53,984 bases of DNA from positions 1-53,984 of the forward strand of contig JACAFJ010000007.1 of the NCBI GenBank assembly GCA_013538675.1, given 5' to 3'. The stretch's first letter is position 1. Each line of letters opens with the position of its first letter. This DNA comes from Candidatus Nitrosocaldus tengchongensis. Its GTDB lineage: Archaea > Thermoproteota > Nitrososphaeria > Nitrososphaerales > Nitrosocaldaceae. Below the pieces are notes generated by a model. It had not been told where the DNA came from. It saw nothing but the letters and a program-made list of their open reading frames with translations, and searched no databases. Below, in pieces: positions 37,157 to 46,898 of the stretch. The translations under genes were made by a program, and so were the position numbers.

Positions 37157-39424
37157 CTAACTACTGCCAAGCCTCTCACTCTCTACATCTTCGAACCTCT
37201 CTATCCTTGCTTTACTCCTCTTCATGAGAGTGAATATTGCAAGTATAACAGTTATCCATATTGCACTAAGCATAACATTCTGGAAACTTACATACACATA
37301 TGGTACAGCCTCCCTTATGTTATCCTCAAGTTGTACAAGTTGGCCTCTAACATCGCTCATACCAGTGTTGAATGCCTCACCATCCCTAGGCAGAGCGCTT
37401 ATAATCCTCAACCTCTCTTTCATCTCATCTATGCTCTTATGCATCATAGCAAAGTCTGTCCTTGCTGTTGGGAATACCCATACTGGATTACCCTTCTCTG
37501 GTATCAACTGTTCTATCTCTAGAACATACTCTAGCATGGTAGTTGGGGAGTTAGATGTCACTGCTACAGCTATATATCCTCTAGCCTTCTCAAGGGGATA
37601 TACGGTTGATGCATAGCCTACGTACGCCATCACAACACCAAACATCAAGAGTGCCAGTATACCACCAAGTACAAACCTATAGTGCTTCATACTGTAGCCA
37701 ACCTCCTCCACTTCCTTGCCCTTATACTTTGTATCATTCCTATTCCTCCTCCCTCCTTCTCTTCTTCCATCCATCTCCTTTCCATAACTGTAGTTGATCC
37801 CGATATCTGTGTCCTTCTCTGTATCATTAACCCTACCTCCAGCACCATTAACATCCCCTCTCCTGTTATTAAAGATTGAGTGCGATATGCTCAGTGCTGC
37901 TATATATATAAAGCCAGATGTCTGGAGTGCAAGCAATGGTGCATATACAGCATTACCACTGAATATTGAGATGAATATACCAACTATGCCATAGCCAGCA
38001 AAGAATATCTCAAGCAGTGTTGTCTTTGTGAATGGGAGGACATAATCCTTGCCTCTCCAATCATCTCCCTTCTTGACTATGCCAAACTTTGGTGTCCTAT
38101 GGAACTCTGATCTGCTCCCAAGGAGGGCATCGAACACTGCTATGGTATTGCTTACAGATATTCCTGTGAAGAATAGGATGAGGAAGAAGTATGCCTTTGT
38201 CCTTGATAACCATCTATCTGGCCAGAGCCTCCTCATCACATACATGTAGAACCCTGGGCCAAGTATGGCATATGCTATTAATGGTGAGAGTGGGGCACTC
38301 TGAATAGGGTATATGTTGTAGTTCATCGCTAGAAGGAGGGGTAGGATGAGGAACTGTGTAAGCAGTAACGGATGCACAGTATGTCTTGTCAACTGTATGA
38401 ACGCCTGTATCTTTGTATCTATCGAGAGATGCCTGCTTAGGAGTATCTTATCGAGTAATTTTATTGCACACTGTATGGAGCCCTTGGCCCATCTGTACTG
38501 CTGTCTCTTTGCAGCGTTGATCTGCACTGGGAGTTCAGCATCTATAATCACACCATCAAGATACATACACTTCCATCCCTTCATCTGTGCCCTATAACTC
38601 AGATCGAGATCCTCTACAAGTGTACCAACATGCCATCCTCCACTATCATCTATGCATGATCTCCTCCAAACCCCTGCTGTACCATTGAAGTTCATGAAGA
38701 GATGGGTTAGGCTCTTTGCCTTCTGCTCAACGGTGAAGTGGAAGTCAAGGCTCAATGCTTGTGCCTGTGTAAGTGTAGAGTAATCCTCATTCAGATGACC
38801 CCATTTGCACTGTACAAGCCCAATCCTCTCATCGGCAAAGTATGGTATAACACGCTTTAGGAACCATGGAGGAGGTATAAAGTCAGCATCGAATATTGCT
38901 ATGAACTCACCATCAGCCTTCTTTAACCCTTCCTTGAGTGCACCTGCCTTGTAACCTACCCTGTCCCTCCTCCATACATGCTCTATTCTATACCCTCTAG
39001 CCTTGTAGTACTCCACAAGTTCAGCACATATCTCCCTAGTCTCATCTGTAGAGTCATCCAGAACCTGTATCTGCATCCTATCCTTGGGATAGTCCATCCT
39101 GCATACTGCCCTTATGAGCCTCTCAGCAACATACTTCTCATTGTAAATGGGTAACTGTACGGTTACGTATGGGGGAGGGTCTATAGCTTGCTCATAACCT
39201 GTATTGCTTAATCTTACATTACAATCTCCATTATTATTATTACCATTGTAACTACTAGTACTGATACTACCATTACCATTCCCATTCTTATTTAGAGCCA
39301 AACCTTTACCCTGTCCATTTCCGTTCTTAATTGAACGGAAGAACAGATAGTAAAAGTTGAAACCATAGATACTCATAATCCATGACACAGTAACAAACAT
39401 CACATACGCAAGGTACTCTATCAC
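37157..39424 (-). CDS. Processive family 2 glycosyltransferase with an extra C-terminal domain
   Basis: The catalytic core is that of cellulose-synthase-like GT2 enzymes: VTVQLPIYNE, QVLDDSTDET, IAIFDADFIPPP, EDLDLSYR and the processive motif QQYRWAKG. Two N-terminal and four or more later helices surround it. The middle holds Gly/Asn-rich stretches (residues about 33-75). The C-terminal 170 residues add two helices flanking a region of unknown fold (EYVLEIEQLIPEKGNP), not usual in the family. It probably makes or exports a beta-linked polysaccharide, a candidate for capsule or biofilm. The stop lies in TAGTTAGTAGTTAAT. Confidence 0.85.
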   Translation of the reverse strand: MIEYLAYVMFVTVSWIMSIYGFNFYYLFFRSIKNGNGQGKGLALNKNGNGNGSISTSSYNGNNNNGDCNVRLSNTGYEQAIDPPPYVTVQLPIYNEKYVAERLIRAVCRMDYPKDRMQIQVLDDSTDETREICAELVEYYKARGYRIEHVWRRDRVGYKAGALKEGLKKADGEFIAIFDADFIPPPWFLKRVIPYFADERIGLVQCKWGHLNEDYSTLTQAQALSLDFHFTVEQKAKSLTHLFMNFNGTAGVWRRSCIDDSGGWHVGTLVEDLDLSYRAQMKGWKCMYLDGVIIDAELPVQINAAKRQQYRWAKGSIQCAIKLLDKILLSRHLSIDTKIQAFIQLTRHTVHPLLLTQFLILPLLLAMNYNIYPIQSAPLSPLIAYAILGPGFYMYVMRRLWPDRWLSRTKAYFFLILFFTGISVSNTIAVFDALLGSRSEFHRTPKFGIVKKGDDWRGKDYVLPFTKTTLLEIFFAGYGIVGIFISIFSGNAVYAPLLALQTSGFIYIAALSISHSIFNNRRGDVNGAGGRVNDTEKDTDIGINYSYGKEMDGRREGGRRNRNDTKYKGKEVEEVGYSMKHYRFVLGGILALLMFGVVMAYVGYASTVYPLEKARGYIAVAVTSNSPTTMLEYVLEIEQLIPEKGNPVWVFPTARTDFAMMHKSIDEMKERLRIISALPRDGEAFNTGMSDVRGQLVQLEDNIREAVPYVYVSFQNVMLSAIWITVILAIFTLMKRSKARIERFEDVESERLGSS

Positions 39425-39545
39425 GCCTAATGCTCATGTTGAATAATAATATAAGTAATACTAAAAAAATTATTAAATCGATTGGGAGAAAGACAACTTA
39501 TATTTATAAGGTTAAGTGATAAAAATCACTTGTATAGATCACTGC

Positions 39546-40568
<1,023 letters not shown>

Positions 40569-40611
40569 CTAACCTAAAAACCTTTATATCATATAAGTTA
40601 GTCTAGTCTAA
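40569..40611. promoter_or_regulatory. DtxR/MntR-like palindromes around a shared TATA region
   Basis: TTAGTCTAGTCTAA (40598-40611) is a near-palindrome with the TTAG...CTAA ends and CTAG centre of DtxR/MntR operators. CTAACCTAA (40569-40577) is a matching half-site on the other side of CCTTTATATCATATAA (40581-40596). The sites lie between the Fe-S fusion gene and the Nramp gene, so an iron or manganese repressor could control either or both. Confidence 0.55.
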
Positions 40612-40631
40612 GAAAGTTAAAATAGTCTAAA

Positions 40632-41840
40632 TTGTTACAATTGGATGTGAGACTATTACGCTTACTAAGGCTCTTTGGTCCTGCTACCATAGTTAGTGTA
40701 GCATATGTTGATCCTGGGAACTTTGGGAGCAACATAGCCTCTGGCTCTCTCCATGGATTGGATCTACTATGGGTAGTATGGATGGCAAGTATAGTTGCTA
40801 TGTTGTTACAGTACCTCTCTGGCAAACTTGGTATAGTTGCTGGTAGATCTGTAGTTGATCTAACCCTGGCAAGGTTGAATAGCCATAGGTATGCTAGGCT
40901 AGCATACTCTATACCATTACTTGCCATAGTTATAGCAACAGATATGGCTGAATTCCTAGGCATAGCACTAGGACTCCATCTACTCTTAGGTTTACCATTG
41001 CATATAGCAGCAGGGATAGCAGTGATAGATGTAATGATACTTCTGATAGCATCTGAGAAGAGGAAGAGGCTGGAACTTATGGTAGGCTTGATGGTTGCTA
41101 TAATAGGATTGAGCTATGTTGTACAACTCTACATGATCGCTCCAGAGCCCATGCTGGTATTAGAGAAGAGTGTAAGCATAACACTCACTGGGGATCAAGT
41201 GATACTGACAGCAAGCATACTTGGAGCAACTGTTATGCCCCATGCCCTGATACTCCATGGTTATCTTACTGCTGAGAGGTGGAATGGTATGAAGGATAAG
41301 TTGAAGAGGCATACAAGGGAGACTATAGTGTATCTTGCAGTAGCAGCGATGATAAATGCATCACTGCAGATAGCAGCGTATGGTGCATTCTACACCAAAG
41401 GCATAGAGGTTACAGATATGACTGAAGCATACAATACGCTCATACCGCTCTATGGCTCCATTGCTGCCTATGCATTTGGCATAGCACTCCTAGCATCTGG
41501 CATCTCCTCATCCCTAGTAAGTGTGGTTACAGGACAGAAGGTCATGGAGAGCATAAGGGGTAAGAGCATAACACAGTGGAAGACAAGATTAATCGTTAGG
41601 ATGATCAACATGGTACCCTTGCTTATAGCATTATTTATAGGTATAAAGGCTATAGATATACTGGTTTACTCACAGGTAGTGCTATCATTGATGCTACCAT
41701 TTGTAGCAGTGCCATTGGTGGTATTGGTATCGAGGATGGGTATGGTGATGCATTATACAAGGGTAGCAGGTATAGTTGCTGTAGTACTCATAATCATAAT
41801 CAATCTTATGCTCATAGCATCTGGGCAGATTATGCATTGA
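40632..41840 (+). CDS. Nramp family divalent metal transporter
   Basis: A polytopic protein of 402 residues with about 11 helices. The first helix has AYVDPGNFGSNIASG (the DPGN metal-binding motif), and TM6 has GATVMPHALILHGYL (MPH motif). These define Nramp/MntH transporters that import Mn2+ or Fe2+ with protons. The start is TTG 40632 or GTG 40647; no ATG fits. It is preceded by a DtxR/MntR-like operator. A run of AACT repeats follows the stop. Confidence 0.93.
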   Translation: MLQLDVRLLRLLRLFGPATIVSVAYVDPGNFGSNIASGSLHGLDLLWVVWMASIVAMLLQYLSGKLGIVAGRSVVDLTLARLNSHRYARLAYSIPLLAIVIATDMAEFLGIALGLHLLLGLPLHIAAGIAVIDVMILLIASEKRKRLELMVGLMVAIIGLSYVVQLYMIAPEPMLVLEKSVSITLTGDQVILTASILGATVMPHALILHGYLTAERWNGMKDKLKRHTRETIVYLAVAAMINASLQIAAYGAFYTKGIEVTDMTEAYNTLIPLYGSIAAYAFGIALLASGISSSLVSVVTGQKVMESIRGKSITQWKTRLIVRMINMVPLLIALFIGIKAIDILVYSQVVLSLMLPFVAVPLVVLVSRMGMVMHYTRVAGIVAVVLIIIINLMLIASGQIMH

Positions 41841-41872
41841 TAATGGATCGATGTATTGATGGATTGATGGTC

Positions 41873-41889
41873 AACTAACTAACTAACTA
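41873..41889. repeat. (AACT)4 tetranucleotide run between Nramp and the next gene
   Basis: AACTAACTAACTAACTA lies between two convergent stop codons and contains TTAG on the minus strand, TAA on the plus strand, in several frames. Confidence 0.85.
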
Positions 41890-41911
41890 TCTTATTCTAA
41901 CATCTTATCAC

Positions 41912-42211
41912 TCAGTCTGGGCATGTCTCCTCCATCAACCTTCTATAGAACTCATCTATGCTCTTTGCTACTGCAACCACATCCTCTAACCTGTATCTCT
42001 CCTTAGGGAAGTGTAATCTTATACTAACCTTGTATCCTCTACCATCTGCATCATATATAATGCCCTTCTCTGCCTCAACACCGTACCTCTCATCCATCGA
42101 CCTTTCAAGTACTGTAAGATTCCTCTTCGTCTTATCCTCCAACACAAACGCATCATCATGCTCATATATTATGAAGAACTGCCCATTCTTCAACATATTA
42201 CCACTGCTCAT
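41912..42211 (-). CDS. Hypothetical protein of 99 residues
   Basis: I do not recognise this small protein. It has a beta-rich first half (GQFFIIYEHDDAFVLED, ERYGVEAEKGIIYDADGRGY) and a C-terminal helical segment (EDVVAVAKSIDEFYRRLMEE). Cysteine occurs only near the end (CPD). It is divergent from nadK by 72 bases and convergent with Nramp. A promoter box is likely in the intergenic region. The TGA stop is followed by more stop codons. Confidence 0.6.
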   Translation of the reverse strand: MSSGNMLKNGQFFIIYEHDDAFVLEDKTKRNLTVLERSMDERYGVEAEKGIIYDADGRGYKVSIRLHFPKERYRLEDVVAVAKSIDEFYRRLMEETCPD

Positions 42212-42283
42212 TGCAAGGATGCATGGATGATTCTATATATGTGTAAGGCATAGTTTTTATCTTCTATTACATGCAGAGTATGT

Positions 42284-43105
42284 GTGCAGATAAGGAGCGT
42301 GTTGATAACAACAAGGTATGGAAGTGCAAGAGCATCAGAACTTGCATCAAGCATAGTTGGTATGGTGCATGCTAAAGGTTGTAGTGTTTATACAGTGAAC
42401 CCTCTTGCAGTTGGATATGCAAGGGAGATAGATGAGGATATGATAAAGGCCCTCGATCTGGATCTAGCAATAACTGTAGGAGGAGATGGCACAGTGCTTA
42501 GGACTGCAAGATGGCTATCTAAGCAGGTACCCATACTTGCAATAAGGTTACCAACAAGCAAGGGCATGCTGGCAGAGGTTACTGCAGAGGCATCTGATAT
42601 AGAGTATGCTATGCAGAGGCTCTTCTCCAACTCATTCTACATAGAGAGGAGGATGCGTATAATAGCAAGTGTTGATGGCAAAGCATTGCAACCAGCACTG
42701 AACGAGATACTCATAACAAGGGATAGCCTAACTAGAACACCAACGTATAGGATAAGGATTATGGGTACAGAAGTAGCATACAGGATGGATGGACTTATAG
42801 CATCAACACCAACTGGTTCTACTGGACATTCATTATCCTTTGGAGGAGTGATAGTGTATGAAGGGTTAGAAGCGATGATGATAACCCCTATAGCATCGAT
42901 AAACAGGTTACCAAGCATAGTCATCCCAGTAACAAGTGTTGAGGTTAACAGCAACATGGATGCAAAGATGGTCATAGATGGGCAAGTAGTGCATGATGTA
43001 AAGCAGGGTCAGGTTATAAGCATAGGAAGATATGAGCATGATGCACTATTTGTAAGGTTTGAGCCTAGGGGTTTGAGGCAACTTACAAGCATGCATGATG
43101 GGTAA
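42284..43105 (+). CDS. nadK: NAD kinase
   Basis: The 273-residue enzyme phosphorylates NAD to NADP. It contains AITVGGDGTVLRTAR (GGDG site), the NE-type segment PALNEILITRD, STPTGSTGHSLSFGG and CIA-like VVIPVTSVEVNSN parts of the family. The start is GTG 42284, with GTTTTTATC about 27 bases before it; nearby ATGs (42271, 42280) are out of frame. It is divergent from the 99-residue gene. Length is normal. Confidence 0.92.
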   Translation: MQIRSVLITTRYGSARASELASSIVGMVHAKGCSVYTVNPLAVGYAREIDEDMIKALDLDLAITVGGDGTVLRTARWLSKQVPILAIRLPTSKGMLAEVTAEASDIEYAMQRLFSNSFYIERRMRIIASVDGKALQPALNEILITRDSLTRTPTYRIRIMGTEVAYRMDGLIASTPTGSTGHSLSFGGVIVYEGLEAMMITPIASINRLPSIVIPVTSVEVNSNMDAKMVIDGQVVHDVKQGQVISIGRYEHDALFVRFEPRGLRQLTSMHDG

Positions 43106-43194
43106 GAGCATGAATATACCTTTAAGTTCATGATGGATGGTGTATGAATGATCAGGATAAGTACAATGGAGCAAGAGCATAGGTGGATGGGATT

Positions 43195-43755
43195 ATGATG
43201 AAGGAGAAGGAGAAGAAGAAGGAGGGGAAGAAGGATAGAGCAATAGTGTTGGACGCAACAGCATTCTATGCTGGTATACCATTGCTATCCTCATCAAAAT
43301 ACTACACCACAACTGCTATTCTGAAGGAGGTTCGGCATATAAAGCAGAGTATAGAGGCTATAGACCTCCTAGTAGATGTAGGTAACTTGATAGTACTAGA
43401 TCCAGATAAAGAGTGTATTGCAGAGGCTAGATCCTATGCAGAGAAAGTAGGCGAGCACGATGCTCTATCTGATGCGGATATCTCGCTCATAGCACTAGCA
43501 CTGATGCTTCAACGATCCTACTACTATGATGTTACCATAGTTACCGATGACTATAGCATAGCGAATGTGGCAGGTGTTATAGGATTGGACGTATCCTATA
43601 TAATAAGCAAGGGTATAAGGCATGTTGGTTCATGGATAAGATACTGTAAGATCTGTAGAATAACTTACAGTGGTTCAAGTAAGGTATGTAAGATCTGTGG
43701 GAATGAACTCAAGTATAGGTTGATTAGAAATAGTAGTAAGAATAGCGATGAATAA
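43195..43755 (+). CDS. Nob1-like endoribonuclease (PIN domain plus zinc ribbon)
   Basis: Nob1 cuts the 3' end of pre-16S rRNA. The N-terminal PIN domain shows AIVLDATAFYAG (first Asp), LSDADISLIALAL and VTIVTDDYSIANVAG; the C-terminal zinc ribbon has CKICRITYSGSSKVCKICG. From ATG 43195 it is 186 residues; a GTG at 43183 is an alternative. A Lys-rich N-terminus (KEKEKKKEGKKD) precedes the domain. The stop is followed by AATGAATGAATGAATAAAT, which gives stops in all frames. Confidence 0.9.
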   Translation: MMKEKEKKKEGKKDRAIVLDATAFYAGIPLLSSSKYYTTTAILKEVRHIKQSIEAIDLLVDVGNLIVLDPDKECIAEARSYAEKVGEHDALSDADISLIALALMLQRSYYYDVTIVTDDYSIANVAGVIGLDVSYIISKGIRHVGSWIRYCKICRITYSGSSKVCKICGNELKYRLIRNSSKNSDE

Positions 43756-43775
43756 ATGAATGAATGAATAAATAA
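43751..43775. repeat. AATG/AATA tetranucleotide run at the Nob1 stop codon
   Basis: The run begins at the TAA stop and contains TGA and TAA triplets in the other frames. Confidence 0.85.
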
Positions 43776-43798
43776 TACTGTGATCACATACCATAAAT

Positions 43799-44572
43799 CT
43801 ACTCCCATTCCTTATCAACATTACAATAACCAGTATTCACATCATCTGTATTTCCATGAGTATAATCATCGAGCATACGATACTCCGCTATCTTACTACT
43901 CATGCTGGTATCAAGTGTATATCTTATCCTCCTTGCCTTCGCATACCCTATGCCCTCGACCCTTGCTAAATCTGCAATAGATGCACTGAATATACCCATA
44001 GGGGACCCAAACTTCTCAAGTAGTCTGGACGCAAGTTTACCTCCTATCCCTGGTAGAGATGCTATAATGCTTAGTTGCTGCTCCTTTAGCGATCTATCAC
44101 TACTACTACTGCCCTTCCTTATCCTCCTGAGTAAAGGTTCTCTATATGCACCTTCCTTGCTACTACAATGACTTGCCAAAGCTACTATGGCAACTGCTGT
44201 ATGCATGTAAGATGGTGTAAAGAGTACTGGTACCCTAAACTCTACTGCTAGTGATGCTAGTGCACCGTACAGTACCTTTGGCTTATCTATACTTACTATT
44301 GATGCTGATGAGCCCTCAACTATAACCACTGGCCTTGAGTAGTGCTTCAGCATCTCATCAACCTGTATGAACAGTCTAGCATCGTATATGGAGTTGATAA
44401 AGTCACCAACACTCTTACGCTCAACACAGCAGTCTCCATACACTATGTAGTCTCCAACATCTAGAGTTGCGTATTCAACATCCATACCCAACTCCTTCAG
44501 TGCACCTGGTACCCTACTCCTCCTCTCCCTCTCATCTACCACTATCCTGAACCTCTCTTTCTTACTGCTCAT
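43799..44572 (-). CDS. XPF-type endonuclease (ERCC4 nuclease plus helix-hairpin-helix)
   Basis: The short archaeal XPF form, 257 residues. The nuclease core has IVVDERERRS, YATLDVGDYIV and the catalytic VERKSVGDF (ERK-x3-D), and a C-terminal HhH2 pair (IIASLPGIGGKLASRLLEKF and LARVEGIGYAKARRI) binds DNA. It cuts branched or flap DNA with PCNA in repair or fork restart. No helicase domain is present, unlike Hef. It converges on nob1. Confidence 0.93.
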   Translation of the reverse strand: MSSKKERFRIVVDERERRSRVPGALKELGMDVEYATLDVGDYIVYGDCCVERKSVGDFINSIYDARLFIQVDEMLKHYSRPVVIVEGSSASIVSIDKPKVLYGALASLAVEFRVPVLFTPSYMHTAVAIVALASHCSSKEGAYREPLLRRIRKGSSSSDRSLKEQQLSIIASLPGIGGKLASRLLEKFGSPMGIFSASIADLARVEGIGYAKARRIRYTLDTSMSSKIAEYRMLDDYTHGNTDDVNTGYCNVDKEWE

Positions 44573-44645
44573 CCATCAATATCCTACCTCCTACCTAATC
44601 TTTACCTTTGTTATATTACATACATCACAACCAACTGGACCTTAC

Positions 44646-45773
44646 TTATAGCGTATCAAGCCTCCCAAGCCTCTCCCTGATCACTTGGAGTATCCTTTTG
44701 GTTAGTTCAGCCTCACCCATCTCTAGTGCTATGGATGCTGCTGTTGAGTGTCCGCCTCCAGCACTACTAACCCTTGCAAGTACATCATTGCCTAAATGGA
44801 GCATAGTCCTTGCATAGAAGCTCTGAGTAGATCTTAAACTTGCCTTTGCTATAGAACCTTCACTACTAATGACTATGGAGAGATCTGCACCAAGGTCTAC
44901 CAATGCCTTTGCTGCAGATGCATGATGGGAACCAACACTGGATACTGCAATTATTATAGGACTACTATAACCATCCCTATTAGCATCTACCATATTATCA
45001 GTATTAACCTTGTATAGTTTGCATCTCTGTGCAGCCCTCAACCTTGCGATCCTCTCAGAGTAGTCTCTCTCAACTGTCAGTATGCTCCTACACTCCTCAA
45101 GTGATACCAGTTTGCACATCTCCGCTACCATGGAGATGGTAGCGCATCTTGCTATGGCTAGGTTCTGTGTATCAGTTAATACTCCTAGAAGGAGTGCCTT
45201 TGCAACGTTCCTGCCGATCCTCCTACTCCTCAACTCCTTGAAGAGTCTGTAGACCATCTCGCATGTAGATGATGCATCAACATCAACACGCATCTCATCA
45301 AAGCCTAGCCTAGATGCTTCTACTGCTATAGGATGATGATCTATAACCATCTTCCTAGCCTTGCTCTTAGTAACTGCTTCAGATACACCTGCTAACATAA
45401 CAGGATTATTTGTATCAACTATGAGTATAAGATCATCCTTATCATAATACTCTAGCATACCTATTGCTTCATCTCTTGTAGATCTGGTGATACCATAACT
45501 ACTACTATTATTATCATTATTACTACCATTACCACCACCCTTATTCTCTCTATACTCTTTCCCTTCATTAACTATGATCACCTTAACATCCAATGGGAGA
45601 TCATGCATAACCTTATTGGCTATAGCATTCAACCCCTCTGGGAATACAGCAATTATATCCTTAGCATACTTTTTGAATAGTGTTGATAGGGCGTAGACTG
45701 AGCAGTACGCATCAACATCTGCAAGTCTATGAGTTATTATACATAGATGCTTAACACTCCTCATCGAGTTCAT
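44646..45773 (-). CDS. DHH/DHHA1 family phosphoesterase (RecJ-like)
   Basis: DHH motifs are present: HRLADVDAYCSVYAL, LIVDTNNPVMLAG, MVIDHHP and LLTDTQNL, then the DHHA1 domain with VSSVGSHHASAAKALVDLGA and SSAGGGHSTAASIAL. These metal-dependent enzymes cleave short RNA or DNA, or act on pAp or cyclic dinucleotides. It may be an archaeal RecJ/GAN-type nuclease, but the substrate is not determined. A Gly/Asn/Ser run (about 75-90) interrupts the core. The gene is transcribed in the same direction as prefoldin, with about 150 bases between. Confidence 0.85.
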   Translation of the reverse strand: MNSMRSVKHLCIITHRLADVDAYCSVYALSTLFKKYAKDIIAVFPEGLNAIANKVMHDLPLDVKVIIVNEGKEYRENKGGGNGSNNDNNSSSYGITRSTRDEAIGMLEYYDKDDLILIVDTNNPVMLAGVSEAVTKSKARKMVIDHHPIAVEASRLGFDEMRVDVDASSTCEMVYRLFKELRSRRIGRNVAKALLLGVLTDTQNLAIARCATISMVAEMCKLVSLEECRSILTVERDYSERIARLRAAQRCKLYKVNTDNMVDANRDGYSSPIIIAVSSVGSHHASAAKALVDLGADLSIVISSEGSIAKASLRSTQSFYARTMLHLGNDVLARVSSAGGGHSTAASIALEMGEAELTKRILQVIRERLGRLDTL

Positions 45774-45907
45774 GGTAATTTTATAGTAATAATAGTAATG
45801 ATCATGTCTTATAAACTAATAATATTGGATACATGCCTACTCATCTATGTACTATCATACGGGTAGAGTAGAAATAGCATGTCTACTGGCTACTGTAGGT
45901 TTACTTG

Positions 45908-45927
45908 CTCACTCACTCACTTACTCA
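45908..45927. repeat. CTCA/CTTA tetranucleotide run over the prefoldin stop codon
   Basis: Read with the gene it gives GAGTAAGTGAGTGAGTGAG, with TAA as the used stop and TGA in the other frames. Confidence 0.85.
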
Positions 45928-46292
45928 GCCCTAGCACCAGTACTCTGGCCCCTTATCATCTCATCTATCCTGCTCTGCACCTCTTTCAGACTCTCCTTCA
46001 GCCTGCTCTCCTGCTTGTTAAGCACCATTATCCTCGTGTTTAGCAACTCCTTCTTCTCCTCCAACTCCTTGAGCACCTCATCTCTCTTACCCCTTATAAG
46101 TACTGGTCCAGCGCTCTTGTATACAGCATCATCTACACTAGCCTTCTTCAACTCCTCTATTGCCTTGTCTATCTCAACAGATTCTATCTCTAACTGTTGC
46201 TTCTGCATCAGTATGGCTTGTAGGTTCTGCTGTAGTTGATTCAACCTTGCTAGTTGCTCCCTTAGCCATGGCGGTAGTTCTTGCTCGCTCAT
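45921..46292 (-). CDS. pfdB: Prefoldin subunit beta
   Basis: From ATG 46292 the product has 123 residues, which matches archaeal prefoldin beta. Two coiled-coil helices (LARLNQLQQNLQAILMQKQQ and LEEKKELLNTRIMVLNKQES) flank a beta hairpin (YKSAGPVLIRG). It forms a hexamer with alpha that delivers unfolded proteins to the thermosome. An in-frame extension to 46403 is not protein-like and would cover the promoter: GAATTTATTTC lies about 25 bases before 46292. The stop sits within GAGTAAGTGAGTGAGTGAG. Confidence 0.95.
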   Translation of the reverse strand: MSEQELPPWLREQLARLNQLQQNLQAILMQKQQLEIESVEIDKAIEELKKASVDDAVYKSAGPVLIRGKRDEVLKELEEKKELLNTRIMVLNKQESRLKESLKEVQSRIDEMIRGQSTGARAE

Positions 46293-46403
46293 GCTAGAGC
46301 ATATACAGGACTGAAATAAATTCATATAGGATAAGTAGGAAGGTGGTTTGATAAAACCAGCCTCTTTCCAATCACCTAATACACACTTCTTTACAATCAT
46401 CAC

Positions 46404-46694
46404 CTATCTAGTTATTGTTAGAGACCTATATGCAGCATCTACAAACCTTAGATATGAGTTGAGTACAGCCCTAAGGGTTGATATATCCCCTGTATCTATA
46501 CTCAGCCTAACTCTTACACCATCAAGTACTATACCAATCCTTACATCCTCGCCCTTGCTCTTGCTACTTGCCCTACACTCAGGTTCTAGCGCAACGTAGA
46601 TGGATCTTGCTATGCTATCATTTACCTCCTCTTTACTATAGTATTCTACCTCTATTGTAGCATTAATGCTAGAGATCATAAGCTCCTCCAGCAA
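46404..46694 (-). CDS. pcc1: KEOPS complex subunit Pcc1
   Basis: This 96-residue protein has the Pcc1 pattern: INATIEVEYYSKEEVNDSIARSI, ALEPE, VRLSIDTGDISTLRAVLNSYLRFVDAAYRSL. Pcc1 dimerises and, with Kae1, Bud32 and Cgi121, makes t6A37 in tRNA. The first Met (46694) overlaps the L37Ae stop by 26 bases; Met6 (46679) overlaps by 11. It follows L37Ae in the exosome operon, the order seen in many archaea. Confidence 0.92.
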   Translation of the reverse strand: MLEELMISSINATIEVEYYSKEEVNDSIARSIYVALEPECRASSKSKGEDVRIGIVLDGVRVRLSIDTGDISTLRAVLNSYLRFVDAAYRSLTITR

Positions 46695-46875
46695 CCTTGT
46701 AGTTACACTTATCGCACTTCCATATACCTACAGCTTCACGCTTGAATCTTATTGAACCACACATTGGGCAGTTACGCCTCCTCTTGAGTATAAAGTAGAT
46801 CTTGGAGTACCTTCTCCTCAACGTTGCACCATACTTTGCACCTAAACCCTTTAGACTCTCGCTCTTGCCTTTCAT
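46669..46875 (-). CDS. rpl37ae: Ribosomal protein L37Ae (eL43)
   Basis: Sixty-eight residues with an archaeal eL43 zinc ribbon: CPMCGSIRFKREAVGIWKCDKCNYKVAGGAY and a basic N-terminal YGATLRRRYSKIYFILKRRR. It binds 23S rRNA near the E-site. It lies between rrp42 (23 bases upstream) and pcc1 in the exosome operon. Confidence 0.96.
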   Translation of the reverse strand: MKGKSESLKGLGAKYGATLRRRYSKIYFILKRRRNCPMCGSIRFKREAVGIWKCDKCNYKVAGGAYDL

Positions 46876-46898
46876 ATCCTACTCACTCACTAGCCATA

